A DNA stretch of 64,000 nucleotides, taken from NCBI GenBank assembly GCA_027491395.1, contig JAOZFI010000043.1, positions 1 to 64,000 on the forward strand, written 5' to 3'. A program made the translations under genes and the position numbers. The stretch's first letter is position 1. Each line of letters starts with the position of its first letter. Source of the stretch: Thermoproteota archaeon (GTDB taxonomy: Archaea > Korarchaeota > Korarchaeia > Korarchaeales > Korarchaeaceae). A model generated the notes under the pieces. The model worked only from the letters and a program-made list of their open reading frames with translations. It searched no databases and was not told the DNA's origin. Below, one piece after another: positions 23,988 to 32,840 of this stretch.

Positions 23988-25213
23988 TGTTTGAGGGGAT
24001 GCAAGAGACCGGATCTCCCCAAGGAAGGGAGATGGTGGATCTCTTCAGGAGGATCTTTAATGGTCCAACCGACGATGAGTCCGGCATGCCGATGATGGAC
24101 GCCGCGAGGGCTATCGACTCCTTAGACACCCCGGTGAAGAGTGAGGACTACTCCGCCGGCAACATAGTCATAGTAGGGGTGGGAGGATGCGGCTCCAATA
24201 CCGTTCACAACCTGAATAAGTTGGGCGTCGAGGGAGTCAGACTCGTCGCTATAAACACAGACAAGGTACATTTGGATGGTGTAGAGGCTCCCCATAAGAT
24301 ACTTATAGGGGAAAACATAACCAACGGTCTGGGCGCAGGCGGAAGGCCGGAGGTGGCGAGAGCCTGCGCAGAGCAAGATTCCCACAAGATCTCGGATGCC
24401 TTGGGAAGCAGACCGGATTTGGTCTTCATAGCGGCGGGTATGGGAGGTGGAACCGGAACCGGTGCCGCCCCTATAGTAGCGAAGATAGCTAAGGACAAGG
24501 GGGCTAAGGTGATAGGATTCGTAACACTCCCCTTCAAGACCGAGGGGAGGCATAAATACAAGATAGCCCAAGAGGGAATAAGACAGCTTAGAAAATGGGC
24601 TGATACAGTCGTACTCATATCTAATGACAAGCTCCTGCATCTGGCTGGTGAGCTCCCGATAGATAAGGCCTTCGTAATGGCCGACTATACCCTCGCTATA
24701 ATGGTGAAGGGAATAGCCGAGATCATCAGGAAGAGGACCATGGTGAATGTGGATCTCAACGACATAAGGACGCTCATGTCCGCTGGAGGAGTGGCGGCTG
24801 TGGGGATAGGGGAATCCAGTGATCCTAAGAGGAGGGCAGAGGAGGCTGTCAAGATGGCCCTTAGGAACCAGCTGATAGAGATCTCCCCAGACGGGGCCAA
24901 GGGAGCCCTGGTAGTCGTATACGGAGGGAAGAACCTCAAACTCACTGAGGTCCACCAGATAACGGAGATAGTGGCATCTAGGATGTCCAGCGATGCCATA
25001 ATAAAGATAGGGGCCGATATGGACGAGCAGCTTGGGGACAGCGTGAGGGTGATACTCCTGCTGACGGGTATAAAGTCCCCCGATGTCCTTGGACCGGAGA
25101 GGATAGGGCAGATACAGCCCGTTATTAGCACTGGTATAACGGCAATGGACGGACAGTACGATCCTGTGAGCGTGATAGAGGATGCCTTAGGCAGAGCCTA
25201 CGTGCTCTATTGA
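23987..25213 (+). CDS. ftsZ: Cell division GTPase FtsZ (FtsZ2 type)
   Basis: Second FtsZ, 408 residues. It has a 55-residue extension before the GTPase core, then IVGVGGCGSNTVHNLNKLGV, NTDKVHL, the signature MGGGTGTGAAP and NVDLNDIRTL. It differs from the copy at 6450 in these loops (GVGGCG against GVGGAG). The RHH-coupled position matches haloarchaeal FtsZ2, which acts in constriction. The 3' end overlaps the convergent NAD-kinase-like gene by 7 bp. Confidence 0.95.
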   Translation: MFEGMQETGSPQGREMVDLFRRIFNGPTDDESGMPMMDAARAIDSLDTPVKSEDYSAGNIVIVGVGGCGSNTVHNLNKLGVEGVRLVAINTDKVHLDGVEAPHKILIGENITNGLGAGGRPEVARACAEQDSHKISDALGSRPDLVFIAAGMGGGTGTGAAPIVAKIAKDKGAKVIGFVTLPFKTEGRHKYKIAQEGIRQLRKWADTVVLISNDKLLHLAGELPIDKAFVMADYTLAIMVKGIAEIIRKRTMVNVDLNDIRTLMSAGGVAAVGIGESSDPKRRAEEAVKMALRNQLIEISPDGAKGALVVVYGGKNLKLTEVHQITEIVASRMSSDAIIKIGADMDEQLGDSVRVILLLTGIKSPDVLGPERIGQIQPVISTGITAMDGQYDPVSVIEDALGRAYVLY

Positions 25214-26343
25214 GTCAACCTCACTCTAACTATTTTCTCCTCCCTATAACCTATTATCACCCTGATATATCTAGGGACATTCTCGAGGGGCTCGTCCACA
25301 TCTACTAGCAGCTCCTCTATGTCCCTGATTTTAGAGGGAGTAGAAACTATCAGGACACCCTCCCCCCAGTCGGCTCTCCTTATGGCGGGTATGAGCTGGT
25401 GATTCCCCCTCCCAAGGAGGAAAGAGGTTCCCCCTATTGGGGTTAGAATAACTAACGGCCTGTCCCGGGAACCCCCGATGATGGATTCCATCTCAAAGTA
25501 ATCTACATCCTCCAAGTACTTCCCTCCTACTATCACATCTACAGTTGAAGGGTTCTTCTCGTAGCCCATCTTGGCGGCTATAAAGCTCACAGTCCTACCT
25601 TGGCCTAGAACGATCAGTCTTTTCGCTTCCAATCTGCTTCTGATGTATCTATAAATCCCCTCGAGCACTACCTCATCTGGAGCCTCCATACTCTTGCTGC
25701 CCTGCACTAAATGTGAGCAGGGTACTCTCAACGTACCGATAACCTTGGGGGAGAAGGAGCCACTCCTGTAGTCTTCCTCCGGTATATCAACGACCTCTCC
25801 TACGGTTTCATCCAATCTTCCCTCTAAATAATCCCTCGCTACTCTTCCAGCATCCTCCGGAGTCTTTGCGAAAACGGACGAGAATACCTTGACACCTGAA
25901 GGTATACCCAAGACCACCAACCTGTGGTTCACAGCCCTCAACACATCTGCTGCCGTTCCGTCTCCACCTGAGAATAAGAGAAGGTCAACGCCCTTCCTAA
26001 AGATCTCCTCAGATGCCCTCAGTGTATCCTCCCTCGTGCTGGGACTGGAGGGCGTGTACTCCAGAGGGACGAACTTAGGTCCCAGACCAGCGGAAATAAC
26101 AGAAATTTCGCCCATCTCCCCCCTTGGAGCGTATACAATCACGTCGATACCCCTGAGGAACTTCAAAGCCCTAGTAGCCCTCTCTAAAGAGATCTTCTTG
26201 AGTCCCCTCCTTAGTGCCTCAGCAACCGTCTTATGATCATCTGTGCCCTTCCTACCGAGAGGACCACCGAGCCCGGCTATGGGGTTTACTATTAACCCAA
26301 TTTTGCGCCTTTTCTTGTATATATTACTCACCCACAATCTCAA
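25207..26343 (-). CDS. ATP-NAD kinase-like protein (COG3199 type)
   Basis: Shows the NAD kinase/diacylglycerol kinase fold motifs: IVNPIAGLGGPLG near the N-terminus and LLFSGGDGTAADVLRAV (GGDGT, about 120). A SGVKVFSSVFAKTPEDAG segment follows. The C-terminal half (GQGRTVSFIAAKMG, LTPIGGTSFLLGRGN) is typical of the archaeal/bacterial COG3199 branch, whose substrate is not established. The TTG at 26343 is the longest start; a GTG at 26331 is an alternative. Start lies next to the divergent helicase. Confidence 0.8.
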   Translation of the reverse strand: MRLWVSNIYKKRRKIGLIVNPIAGLGGPLGRKGTDDHKTVAEALRRGLKKISLERATRALKFLRGIDVIVYAPRGEMGEISVISAGLGPKFVPLEYTPSSPSTREDTLRASEEIFRKGVDLLLFSGGDGTAADVLRAVNHRLVVLGIPSGVKVFSSVFAKTPEDAGRVARDYLEGRLDETVGEVVDIPEEDYRSGSFSPKVIGTLRVPCSHLVQGSKSMEAPDEVVLEGIYRYIRSRLEAKRLIVLGQGRTVSFIAAKMGYEKNPSTVDVIVGGKYLEDVDYFEMESIIGGSRDRPLVILTPIGGTSFLLGRGNHQLIPAIRRADWGEGVLIVSTPSKIRDIEELLVDVDEPLENVPRYIRVIIGYREEKIVRVRLTQ

Positions 26344-26344
26344 G

Positions 26345-28099
26345 GTGTGCGAGGGAATTGAAAGGCATTTTCCCTTTGATGAGTTCAGGCCGGGACAGAG
26401 GGAGCTCTTGGCTTACCTGTGTCATTCGTTGAGTGGAAGGGGTCTAGCACTCATAGAAGCTCCGAACGGGATAGGTAAGACGGCCACTGTCCTTACCGCC
26501 ATGGAATACCTCTCACAAGAAATTGGAGCTACATTCTTGTATCTCGTCAGGACCCACAGCCAGATAGATCGTGTGTTAGATGAATGTAGAAGGTTTAGCA
26601 TGATCAGGGTAGCTGCCTTGAGGGGTAAGAGGGAGTTGTGTTTGAACTGGAGGGCCAACCGCATCGCAAACTACCACCTCTTCAATAAGAGATGCGATGA
26701 ACTCAGAGAGGAAGGAAAGTGCCCCTATTTCGCCAGAAACAGCCAGAGAAATATGGAGAGGTGTTTTGATCCCCTAAATTTGGGCGGAAACGGATGTCCT
26801 TATTACGGATCCCTCAGGACCATAGCTAAGGGGAATTACGATGTGGTAGTCGCGTCGTATGCATATATCATGGATGAAGACTTGCTGAAGTTCGTGGAGG
26901 GAACTCTCGGAGGCAGAAGATCGATCCTAATAGACGAAGGCCACAACCTGAAGAAAGCGTGGCTGTCTAACCATTTTATCACAATAGAGCGGGACCTACT
27001 CAGCCCGATATCACACCACTGCTGGAAGATTAGAGATTTACTATCATACTTTAAGAGGTCGAGGCTGAGCTACGTAGCTCTTCCCAAGAGGTATCTAGCT
27101 GCCTCCTTGGTCTGTGAGGGAACCGTCCCTAAAGAGGTTAGAGAGACCCTGATATGGCTGAGAGGCGAAGTTATAGAAGCAGAAAAGGTCTTTCTATCTG
27201 GCGAGGGACTCCTTCTACTCAGGAGACCCAAGAGCACCCTAGAGGAGATCTTCAGCAAGTACGAATCGGTCGTTCTAATATCAGGGACATGGGGTGAGAG
27301 CGAGTCTAGGGGAGAATTCTTAGTGGATGCTAACTACAGAAGGGTGTCCTTGCCGAGATGGGGCCGTCTAGAGGCGTACATAACGAGAGACTTCACCACG
27401 AGATTCGAGGAGAGAAGCAGCTATGAGTATTACAGGCTAGCTACTGCTCTAGCGGACTTGTCTCACAGAGTATTCGGGAATATAGGAGTGTTCGCTTCCT
27501 CATATGACATCTTACAGGGACTGCTTGATGCTGGCCTAGAGGAGCTCGTTGAGAGACCTATCTTCGTTGAGAGAAAGGGAATGCGGGAGACAGAGAGGGC
27601 TTATCTCATCGAGAGATACAAGAGGTCTTGGAGAGAGAGGGCAATACTTCTAGGGGTTCAGGGGGGAAGGAACAGCGAGGGTGAGGATTTTCCAGGACCA
27701 TACATGTCCACATCCGTGATTGTGGGAATGCAGTTCATGAAACCCGGTATCGTCAGATCCCTCACACTCTCTTTATGGAGAAGGTATTCGAGACTCGACA
27801 ATCCCGAGCTTCTAATAGCGTGTAGATCCGCGGCGCAAGCGGCAGCTAGACCTGTAAGGTCGTCCGACGATCTAGGATTTGTGGTGTTCGCGGATGATAG
27901 ATTCAAGCTATGTCTGAACCTGTTCCCTGGATGGCTCAGGGGGATGACCAAGGTTGCATCCCTCGAAGATGTACCTCAGTTAGCCGATGAGTTCTTTAGC
28001 TCGAACGGATACTTACTCGAAGATGCAAGGGTGCCCCTCGATGGAGTTAATAGCAGCACCATCCCACTTGAAGGGAGGCCTCTTGAGAAGGGATATTGA
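26345..28099 (+). CDS. XPD/Rad3-like iron-sulphur DNA helicase
   Basis: Superfamily 2 helicase. Walker A is EAPNGIGKTATVL (about 45-57) and the DEAH-like box is LIDEGHNLKK. Between them are four cysteines (CLNW, RCDE, KCPYF, GCPYYG contexts) in the position of the XPD 4Fe-4S cluster. A late motif, CRSAAQAAARPVRSSDDLGFVV, is the typical QxxGRxxR region, with variation. The GTG at 26345 is chosen because TATA TGTATATATT lies about 24 nt upstream, giving a leaderless mRNA. 584 residues. Confidence 0.87.
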   Translation: MCEGIERHFPFDEFRPGQRELLAYLCHSLSGRGLALIEAPNGIGKTATVLTAMEYLSQEIGATFLYLVRTHSQIDRVLDECRRFSMIRVAALRGKRELCLNWRANRIANYHLFNKRCDELREEGKCPYFARNSQRNMERCFDPLNLGGNGCPYYGSLRTIAKGNYDVVVASYAYIMDEDLLKFVEGTLGGRRSILIDEGHNLKKAWLSNHFITIERDLLSPISHHCWKIRDLLSYFKRSRLSYVALPKRYLAASLVCEGTVPKEVRETLIWLRGEVIEAEKVFLSGEGLLLLRRPKSTLEEIFSKYESVVLISGTWGESESRGEFLVDANYRRVSLPRWGRLEAYITRDFTTRFEERSSYEYYRLATALADLSHRVFGNIGVFASSYDILQGLLDAGLEELVERPIFVERKGMRETERAYLIERYKRSWRERAILLGVQGGRNSEGEDFPGPYMSTSVIVGMQFMKPGIVRSLTLSLWRRYSRLDNPELLIACRSAAQAAARPVRSSDDLGFVVFADDRFKLCLNLFPGWLRGMTKVASLEDVPQLADEFFSSNGYLLEDARVPLDGVNSSTIPLEGRPLEKGY

Positions 28100-28481
28100 G
28101 GAATCTCTAAGAGTGGGTTCAAAAGTAGCCTTAGTATCCTTCGAGAGTTACACACTCCGAACGCTCGGAGAGATCTTCAGACGGGAGAGAAACCTCCTGC
28201 TAATAGATGCTACCCTATCGGGGGGAATATATCCACTCCTAATGCTTGCTCACCTGCTTGGAAGATACGATGGATTCATTGACGAGGTATACGGACCTTA
28301 CGCTGTGTCTTTAAGCCTCTCTAATGAGTTCGGTGGTATTAGAAGGAAATTTTTGATAGCCATGAATCTACTGAGGTTCCTCGAGAGACAAATTCCCTCC
28401 CGTGTGAGGGCTTATACATCGTTTACTCAGTTTAACGCCCATTTCATGAGAGTCTTCGATAAAGTGACCTTCGTTAGGTGA
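28041..28481 (+). CDS. Uncharacterised protein
   Basis: No family recognised. The 146 residues from ATG at 28041 include ESYTLRTLGEIFRRERNLLLIDATLSGG split across a strand-helix-strand pattern that recalls a degenerate RecA-like core, but no Walker A is present. It overlaps the helicase by 59 bp and ends 3 bp before carS, so it is probably in the same operon. An upstream ATG at 27987 lies deeper in the helicase and is unlikely. Confidence 0.6.
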   Translation: MELIAAPSHLKGGLLRRDIEESLRVGSKVALVSFESYTLRTLGEIFRRERNLLLIDATLSGGIYPLLMLAHLLGRYDGFIDEVYGPYAVSLSLSNEFGGIRRKFLIAMNLLRFLERQIPSRVRAYTSFTQFNAHFMRVFDKVTFVR

Positions 28482-28484
28482 TAA

Positions 28485-28970
28485 ATGATGCTAGATTTGA
28501 CGATCCTGATCCTGAAATCCCTCTGGTACATTCTACCTGCATATATGGCTAACATGTCACCAGTCATTTTTGGAGGGGGGAGACCCCTAGACATGGGGAA
28601 GAAGTTCCTAGATGGAAGGAGGATACTTGGAGACCACAAGACCATCAAGGGTTTCGCCTCCGGAATACTGATTGGCACATTAGTGGGATGCCTACAGGGA
28701 AGGTCTCTAACGGGCTTCCTCCTCTCCTCGGGTGCAATGCTTGGGGATTCTCTAGGCTCGTTCGTAAAAAGGAGAATGGGGATAGAGGCTGGTGGTTCTG
28801 CCCCCTTTCTCGATCAAGAGGGATTCCTAATAATTTCCATTCTTCTCTCTTATCCAGTGGAACCTCTGGATATTGGGTCCATTCTATTCCTCTTGGTGGT
28901 GACTCCCGCGCTCCATAAGGGCACTAATGTGATAGCGCATAGGCTAGGGTTGAAGGGGGTCGATCATTGA
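28485..28970 (+). CDS. carS: CDP-archaeol synthase
   Basis: Membrane enzyme that joins CTP and unsaturated archaetidic acid to give CDP-archaeol, the branch point of archaeal polar lipids. The 161 residues have GGGRPLDMGKKFLDGRRILG, the DHKTIKGF motif, GDSLGSFVKRRMG and APFLDQEGF, and about four membrane helices. Two ATGs stand in tandem (28485, 28488). Its stop overlaps the recombinase start (TTGA). Confidence 0.93.
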   Translation: MMLDLTILILKSLWYILPAYMANMSPVIFGGGRPLDMGKKFLDGRRILGDHKTIKGFASGILIGTLVGCLQGRSLTGFLLSSGAMLGDSLGSFVKRRMGIEAGGSAPFLDQEGFLIISILLSYPVEPLDIGSILFLLVVTPALHKGTNVIAHRLGLKGVDH

Positions 28971-29881
28971 GATTCGAAGACCTCTCATTCCTCAGGGGGA
29001 GGATCCCCGATGAGTACCTGAAGAAGCTCGTCGAAAAGGGTATATCGGTTAGGGACCTGCTCACCTTCTCTGAAAAGCAGCTTGCAGATGAGCTGGCTAT
29101 CGACAGGAAGGTTGCTAGGGGGATATTGGACACAGTTGCCTCAATTCTACTCAAACCCGTACCTGCCGATGAACTTCTAAGGGAAGAGAAGCCCATCCTG
29201 AGTACCGGGATCAAAAGGTTAGATGACCTGCTGAGCGGAGGATTACAAATAGGAACTATAAATGCCATATTCGGACCTCCAGCCTCGGGTAAAACGCAGT
29301 TCTGTCTCCATATGACAGCTAGATCTCTACTGGATGAGCATGAGGGTGGCGTAGCCTCTGAGGAGGCTATATTCTTGGATACGGAGGGGACTTTCGTTCC
29401 GGAGAGAATGAAAGCATTCCTGTACAGTAACGGTCTGGTAGACAGAGATCTATCTAGGGTGAGGGTGTTCTCGGCCCCGGGTGTATCCCAACTGAAGGTA
29501 GCCCTCAAGCTTTCCTCTGACTTCGTTAAAGAGGGTACCAGCAGGTTCGTATGTGTGGATTCGATATCCTACCCTTTCAGGGGATATAAAGGGTTGGATG
29601 GCCTGAGAGAAAGGCAGGAAGAGCTCCAAGAGGCGCTGATGCTCGTGAGAAGGATCGCAGAACTGGACGCGGTGATCCTGATCACGGCCCACGCTGTCAG
29701 ATGGGGTAAGGAGATCACCTCTAAGGGCGGTTTTGTTCTCGGCCATGTCCCCCACAACACCCTTTACTTCAGAAAGGCTAGGGAGAACCTAGTGATAGTA
29801 TCCTTGGAGGACTCCTCTTACCTGCCTCCAGGTCAGGCAGCCTTCAAAATAACTGAATTTGGCCTAGAATCCCCGCGATAA
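28967..29881 (+). CDS. RadA/Rad51-family recombinase
   Basis: N-terminal helix-hairpin-helix-like domain (about 5-65), then a RecA core: Walker A GPPASGKTQFCLH, LDTEGTFVPERM, Walker B FVCVDSISYPF. The L1 region reads RGYKGLDGLRERQ rather than RSEYVGRG-like, L2 is short (TAHAVRWGKEITSKGG), and no clear FxxA polymerisation motif is seen in the linker. 304 residues is on the short side for RadA. It may be the main recombinase or a diverged paralogue. TTG start overlaps carS. Confidence 0.85.
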   Translation: MRFEDLSFLRGRIPDEYLKKLVEKGISVRDLLTFSEKQLADELAIDRKVARGILDTVASILLKPVPADELLREEKPILSTGIKRLDDLLSGGLQIGTINAIFGPPASGKTQFCLHMTARSLLDEHEGGVASEEAIFLDTEGTFVPERMKAFLYSNGLVDRDLSRVRVFSAPGVSQLKVALKLSSDFVKEGTSRFVCVDSISYPFRGYKGLDGLRERQEELQEALMLVRRIAELDAVILITAHAVRWGKEITSKGGFVLGHVPHNTLYFRKARENLVIVSLEDSSYLPPGQAAFKITEFGLESPR

Positions 29882-29928
29882 TCATCTAAGGATTAAAAGG
29901 AATAGGAGTAATCCTACTAGGTGATCGC

Positions 29929-30354
29929 ATGCACGAGGTCCCTGAGGACAGGTACTATACCAAGACTCACGAGTGGGTCAAGCTGGAGGGTGACACCGCT
30001 AAAATGGGCCTGACCTCCTATGCCGTGGAGGAGCTGGGCGATATTACATATCTCGAGGTCAAGCCAGTGGGAACTAAGGTCAGCCAAGGGGAGCCCATAG
30101 GATTGGTGGAGAGTAGTAAAACCACCGAGAAGATATATGCTCCACTATCGGGCGAGATCTCCGAGTTGAACAGAGAGGTCGGCGTGGTAGAGGAGGGAAG
30201 TGATGAAATTCCGATGGGTTTGGAGACAATAACCGAGGATCCCTACGGGGAGGGTTGGATTCTCGCTATAAAGGTGGGGCCGGAGGCTGAGAAGGAGATA
30301 AAGAACCTCCTCTCACCTGAAGAGTACGAGAAGCTCTTGGAGGAACACCGATGA
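29929..30354 (+). CDS. gcvH: Glycine cleavage system H protein
   Basis: Lipoyl carrier that shuttles methylamine between the P and T proteins. The lipoylated lysine is in VESSKTTEKIYAPLSG (about residue 65). The 141 residues fit the family, with THEWVKLEGD at the start and GEGWILAIKV near the end. ATG at 29929 follows GGTGAT. It overlaps the HD protein start by four bases (ATGA). The P subunits are at 20572-23483. Confidence 0.96.
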   Translation: MHEVPEDRYYTKTHEWVKLEGDTAKMGLTSYAVEELGDITYLEVKPVGTKVSQGEPIGLVESSKTTEKIYAPLSGEISELNREVGVVEEGSDEIPMGLETITEDPYGEGWILAIKVGPEAEKEIKNLLSPEEYEKLLEEHR

Positions 30355-31541
30355 TGGGTAAGTACGTCAAATCAATAAAGGACCCTATCCATGGTTACAT
30401 AGAGCTGACTCGCCTCGAGCTTGAGATAGTGGACACCTTACCGCTTCAGAGGCTGAGGAGGATAAAGCAGCTCCCTGGATCGGAGTACGTCTATCCTGGG
30501 GCAATGAACACGAGGTTCGAGCATTCTCTCGGTGTGATGCATCTAGCAGGGCTCATGGGAAAGAGGATAAGCGAGCAATCAGGAGATGAGGATATAGTGA
30601 CTCTCCTGAGGGTATCTGGCCTGCTCCATGACATAGGCCACGGCCCCTTCTCTCACTCCTTTGAGCCCATCCTGAAAAGGTCTCTAGGCATGACTCACGA
30701 GGAGATGAGCGTCCACCTCGTAAAGAGTACCGAGATATCTGACATCTTGGGGAGATGGGGCGTGGAGGTTAATGAGGTAACCGACCTGATAGAGGGCGTT
30801 CATCCTAGGAGGAGCTTCTCTAGAATAATAAACTCCTCGGTGGACGCAGATAAAATGGATTATACCGTTAGGGATTCCTATCACACGGGAGCTGGTTACA
30901 GTGTCGACATTCATAGGATCGCACTTAACTCATTAGAAATTAATGGGGACCTCGTCATCAATGCCAGAGCGCTAGAAGCTGTGGAATCCCTCCTAATGGC
31001 CCGATTACTATCTTTCAGGACAGTCTACTACCATAAAACATCAAGAGCAGTCCAACTGATGTTGGAGAGGGCGATGCTGTCGGTGATTGACAGATTGAAT
31101 CTCTCGAAATGCTTAGACGATCCAGAGGTCTTCCTTCATCTAGATGATTACACCATGTGGGATATCCTCAGGAGAGACGGGAGAAGTAAGGAGATAATGG
31201 ATAGGTTGATGAGGCGCTACATACTCAAACTAGCAAAGGAGTGGTACGACACATCCCTTTCTGAGGAAGAGGTCTCCGACCTAAAATCTCACATAGCGGA
31301 CCGCGCGGGCCTGAAGGATGACGATCTCGTGGTGGACTCCCCCCATATAGAATTCATAAAATCCACAGATCTTCCCCTTCTATGGAGAGAGGGTTCTCTA
31401 TTGGATCCCTTAGAGGCCTCTCCGGTTTTGAGTAGACTGAGAAACCTTCTACCTAGGATGGTGAGGGTCTATACATGGCCACCTTACAGGGATAGGGTAA
31501 GACGGGTATTGAAAGACCGACGCCCCGAGGATCTACTTTGA
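30351..31541 (+). CDS. HD-domain phosphohydrolase (SAMHD1/dGTPase-like)
   Basis: Metal-dependent hydrolase. It opens with KDPIHGYIELTRLE, typical of the COG1078 family, then TRFEHSLGVMHLAG, the HD pair LLHDIGHGPFSH, and SSVDADKMDYTVRDS carrying the distal metal aspartate. 396 residues. Relatives hydrolyse dNTPs or other nucleotides; the substrate here is not known. It is coupled to gcvH by an ATGA overlap, an uncommon pairing. Confidence 0.9.
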   Translation: MMGKYVKSIKDPIHGYIELTRLELEIVDTLPLQRLRRIKQLPGSEYVYPGAMNTRFEHSLGVMHLAGLMGKRISEQSGDEDIVTLLRVSGLLHDIGHGPFSHSFEPILKRSLGMTHEEMSVHLVKSTEISDILGRWGVEVNEVTDLIEGVHPRRSFSRIINSSVDADKMDYTVRDSYHTGAGYSVDIHRIALNSLEINGDLVINARALEAVESLLMARLLSFRTVYYHKTSRAVQLMLERAMLSVIDRLNLSKCLDDPEVFLHLDDYTMWDILRRDGRSKEIMDRLMRRYILKLAKEWYDTSLSEEEVSDLKSHIADRAGLKDDDLVVDSPHIEFIKSTDLPLLWREGSLLDPLEASPVLSRLRNLLPRMVRVYTWPPYRDRVRRVLKDRRPEDLL

Positions 31542-31580
31542 GGTGCCGGGGTTACCGGGAACCATTTTTAACTTAGAGGT

Positions 31581-32123
31581 TTGGTCGTAGAGCGGGGGTC
31601 CCCCATATTAGGTAAGGAGTTCCTAGTTTGCGGAGAGAGCTGCAGGAAGGTTCTGTCAATGACCCTGATAGGACTATCGAGACTTCACGGGATCCACGAG
31701 GAGAGGGAACTCTGGTCGGGTTCTACCCCCCAAGTTAAGAAGGGTTATGTGTCCTATGAGGTAGTTCTACTGGAAGAAGGAGAGAAACCCTCCCCCTTTC
31801 AAGGAGGGAACGCAGTTAAGCATGTCATAAAGGTTCTCCATGGTCCCGAGGATCCCATAGGAGAGACCCACAGGTTCAGAGTGACACTAGGCTACTATTA
31901 CATAAGTGGGGGAAGGGCCATCCATCTCAAGAGGGACATCTACCGGGTGGATGTCCGGGGGATCGAGGGAGGTGCGTTAGTCTCGTTGAAACTCGAGAAG
32001 GGCTTATCTAGGATCGGATACGATGAACTGATCTCTAAAATCATGGAAAAGGCTCAAGAGTCTAGCTGGGAATCTAAGATAGTCTACGCCTCCTTTCCTG
32101 ACGAGATAAGCTCCTGTAGATAG
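31581..32123 (+). CDS. Uncharacterised protein
   Basis: No family recognised. 180 residues, predicted soluble, alpha/beta, with no clear motif. Two cysteines lie near the N-terminus (VCGESCRKVL) and one near the end. TTG at 31581 follows a TATA-like TTTTTAAC (about 31565-31572), fitting a short leader. It overlaps the convergent zinc-ribbon gene by 50 bp at the 3' end. Confidence 0.6.
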   Translation: MVVERGSPILGKEFLVCGESCRKVLSMTLIGLSRLHGIHEERELWSGSTPQVKKGYVSYEVVLLEEGEKPSPFQGGNAVKHVIKVLHGPEDPIGETHRFRVTLGYYYISGGRAIHLKRDIYRVDVRGIEGGALVSLKLEKGLSRIGYDELISKIMEKAQESSWESKIVYASFPDEISSCR

Positions 32124-32460
32124 AGCTGGTCTTCTCGATCGCCTCCAGCAGAGAATTTATCCTCGATAAGTCGTCGTCATTCAGTTCCTCACCCGCCTCG
32201 TGGACTATCCTGTCCAGATGTCTTATTAGATCCCTCATTATTCTCTCCATCACTAACCTCTGTTCCTCTATCCTCACCTCTTCCTCCGAACTTACCAAGA
32301 TGACCTTGGTCCCACACACCGCACAGACAACCTCTCCACCGGGGGTTTCGAAGAGGGGAGATCCGCAGACAGGACAGGTCTCGGGGAGCATCTTCCATCC
32401 CCTAAGCAGGGCCTCCGCCAGCTTTCTACTCCTCTCCTCCGGCCCCACGCTCCCCGACAT
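32074..32460 (-). CDS. SSSCA1/p27 autoantigen-like zinc-ribbon protein
   Basis: The segment LLRGWKMLPETCPVCGSPLF and the second pair CAVCGTK form a zinc ribbon typical of the Sjogren/scleroderma autoantigen 1 (ZNRD2) family, found in archaea and eukaryotes. A charged helical C-terminus follows (RDLIRHLDRIVHEAGEEL). 128 residues. Function in archaea is unknown. Overlaps the convergent gene by 50 bp. Confidence 0.85.
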   Translation of the reverse strand: MSGSVGPEERSRKLAEALLRGWKMLPETCPVCGSPLFETPGGEVVCAVCGTKVILVSSEEEVRIEEQRLVMERIMRDLIRHLDRIVHEAGEELNDDDLSRINSLLEAIEKTSSIYRSLSRQERRRRLS

Positions 32461-32555
32461 CGAGTGATCCCCTTAGCCTAATCGCTTAGGTAATAATTTT
32501 TTAAGTCGATGAGGCGCGATCCTACCGGAGTCTGCTTGATTCGGAGGTGATTGTT

Positions 32556-32840
32556 ATGGCCACCAAGAAGTCCCAGAAGATTAAGGAGTATGAGCAGTTC
32601 CTATCAGAGGCCATCCAGAGACTTGATAAGATTTCTCAGGATAGGAGTGTCCCAAGAAATATAAGGAGAGCCACGACCGAAGCTATTGAGGCTCTCAGAG
32701 ATGAGAACTTCAGTTACGGGGTAAGGGCCAACAAGGCCATTTCTATCCTGAATGAGATAGTAAATGATATCAACATGCCCTTCCCGACTAGGTCCGAGAT
32801 CCTCCTAATAATCGGCCTCTTGGAGAGGATAAGGGACTAA
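32556..32840 (+). CDS. UPF0147 family protein
   Basis: Small all-helical archaeal protein of about 94 residues. The family core VPRNIRRATTEAIEALRDEN and the MPFPTRSEILLIIGLLE tail are present. Function unknown. ATG at 32556 follows GGAGGTGATTGTT. Ends four bases into the convergent coiled-coil gene. Confidence 0.88.
   Translation: MATKKSQKIKEYEQFLSEAIQRLDKISQDRSVPRNIRRATTEAIEALRDENFSYGVRANKAISILNEIVNDINMPFPTRSEILLIIGLLERIRD

Noticed and set aside
24122-24955. Long open frame of 277 codons on the minus strand
   Set aside because: It is antisense to the conserved GTPase core of ftsZ2; its composition is that of a shadow frame.
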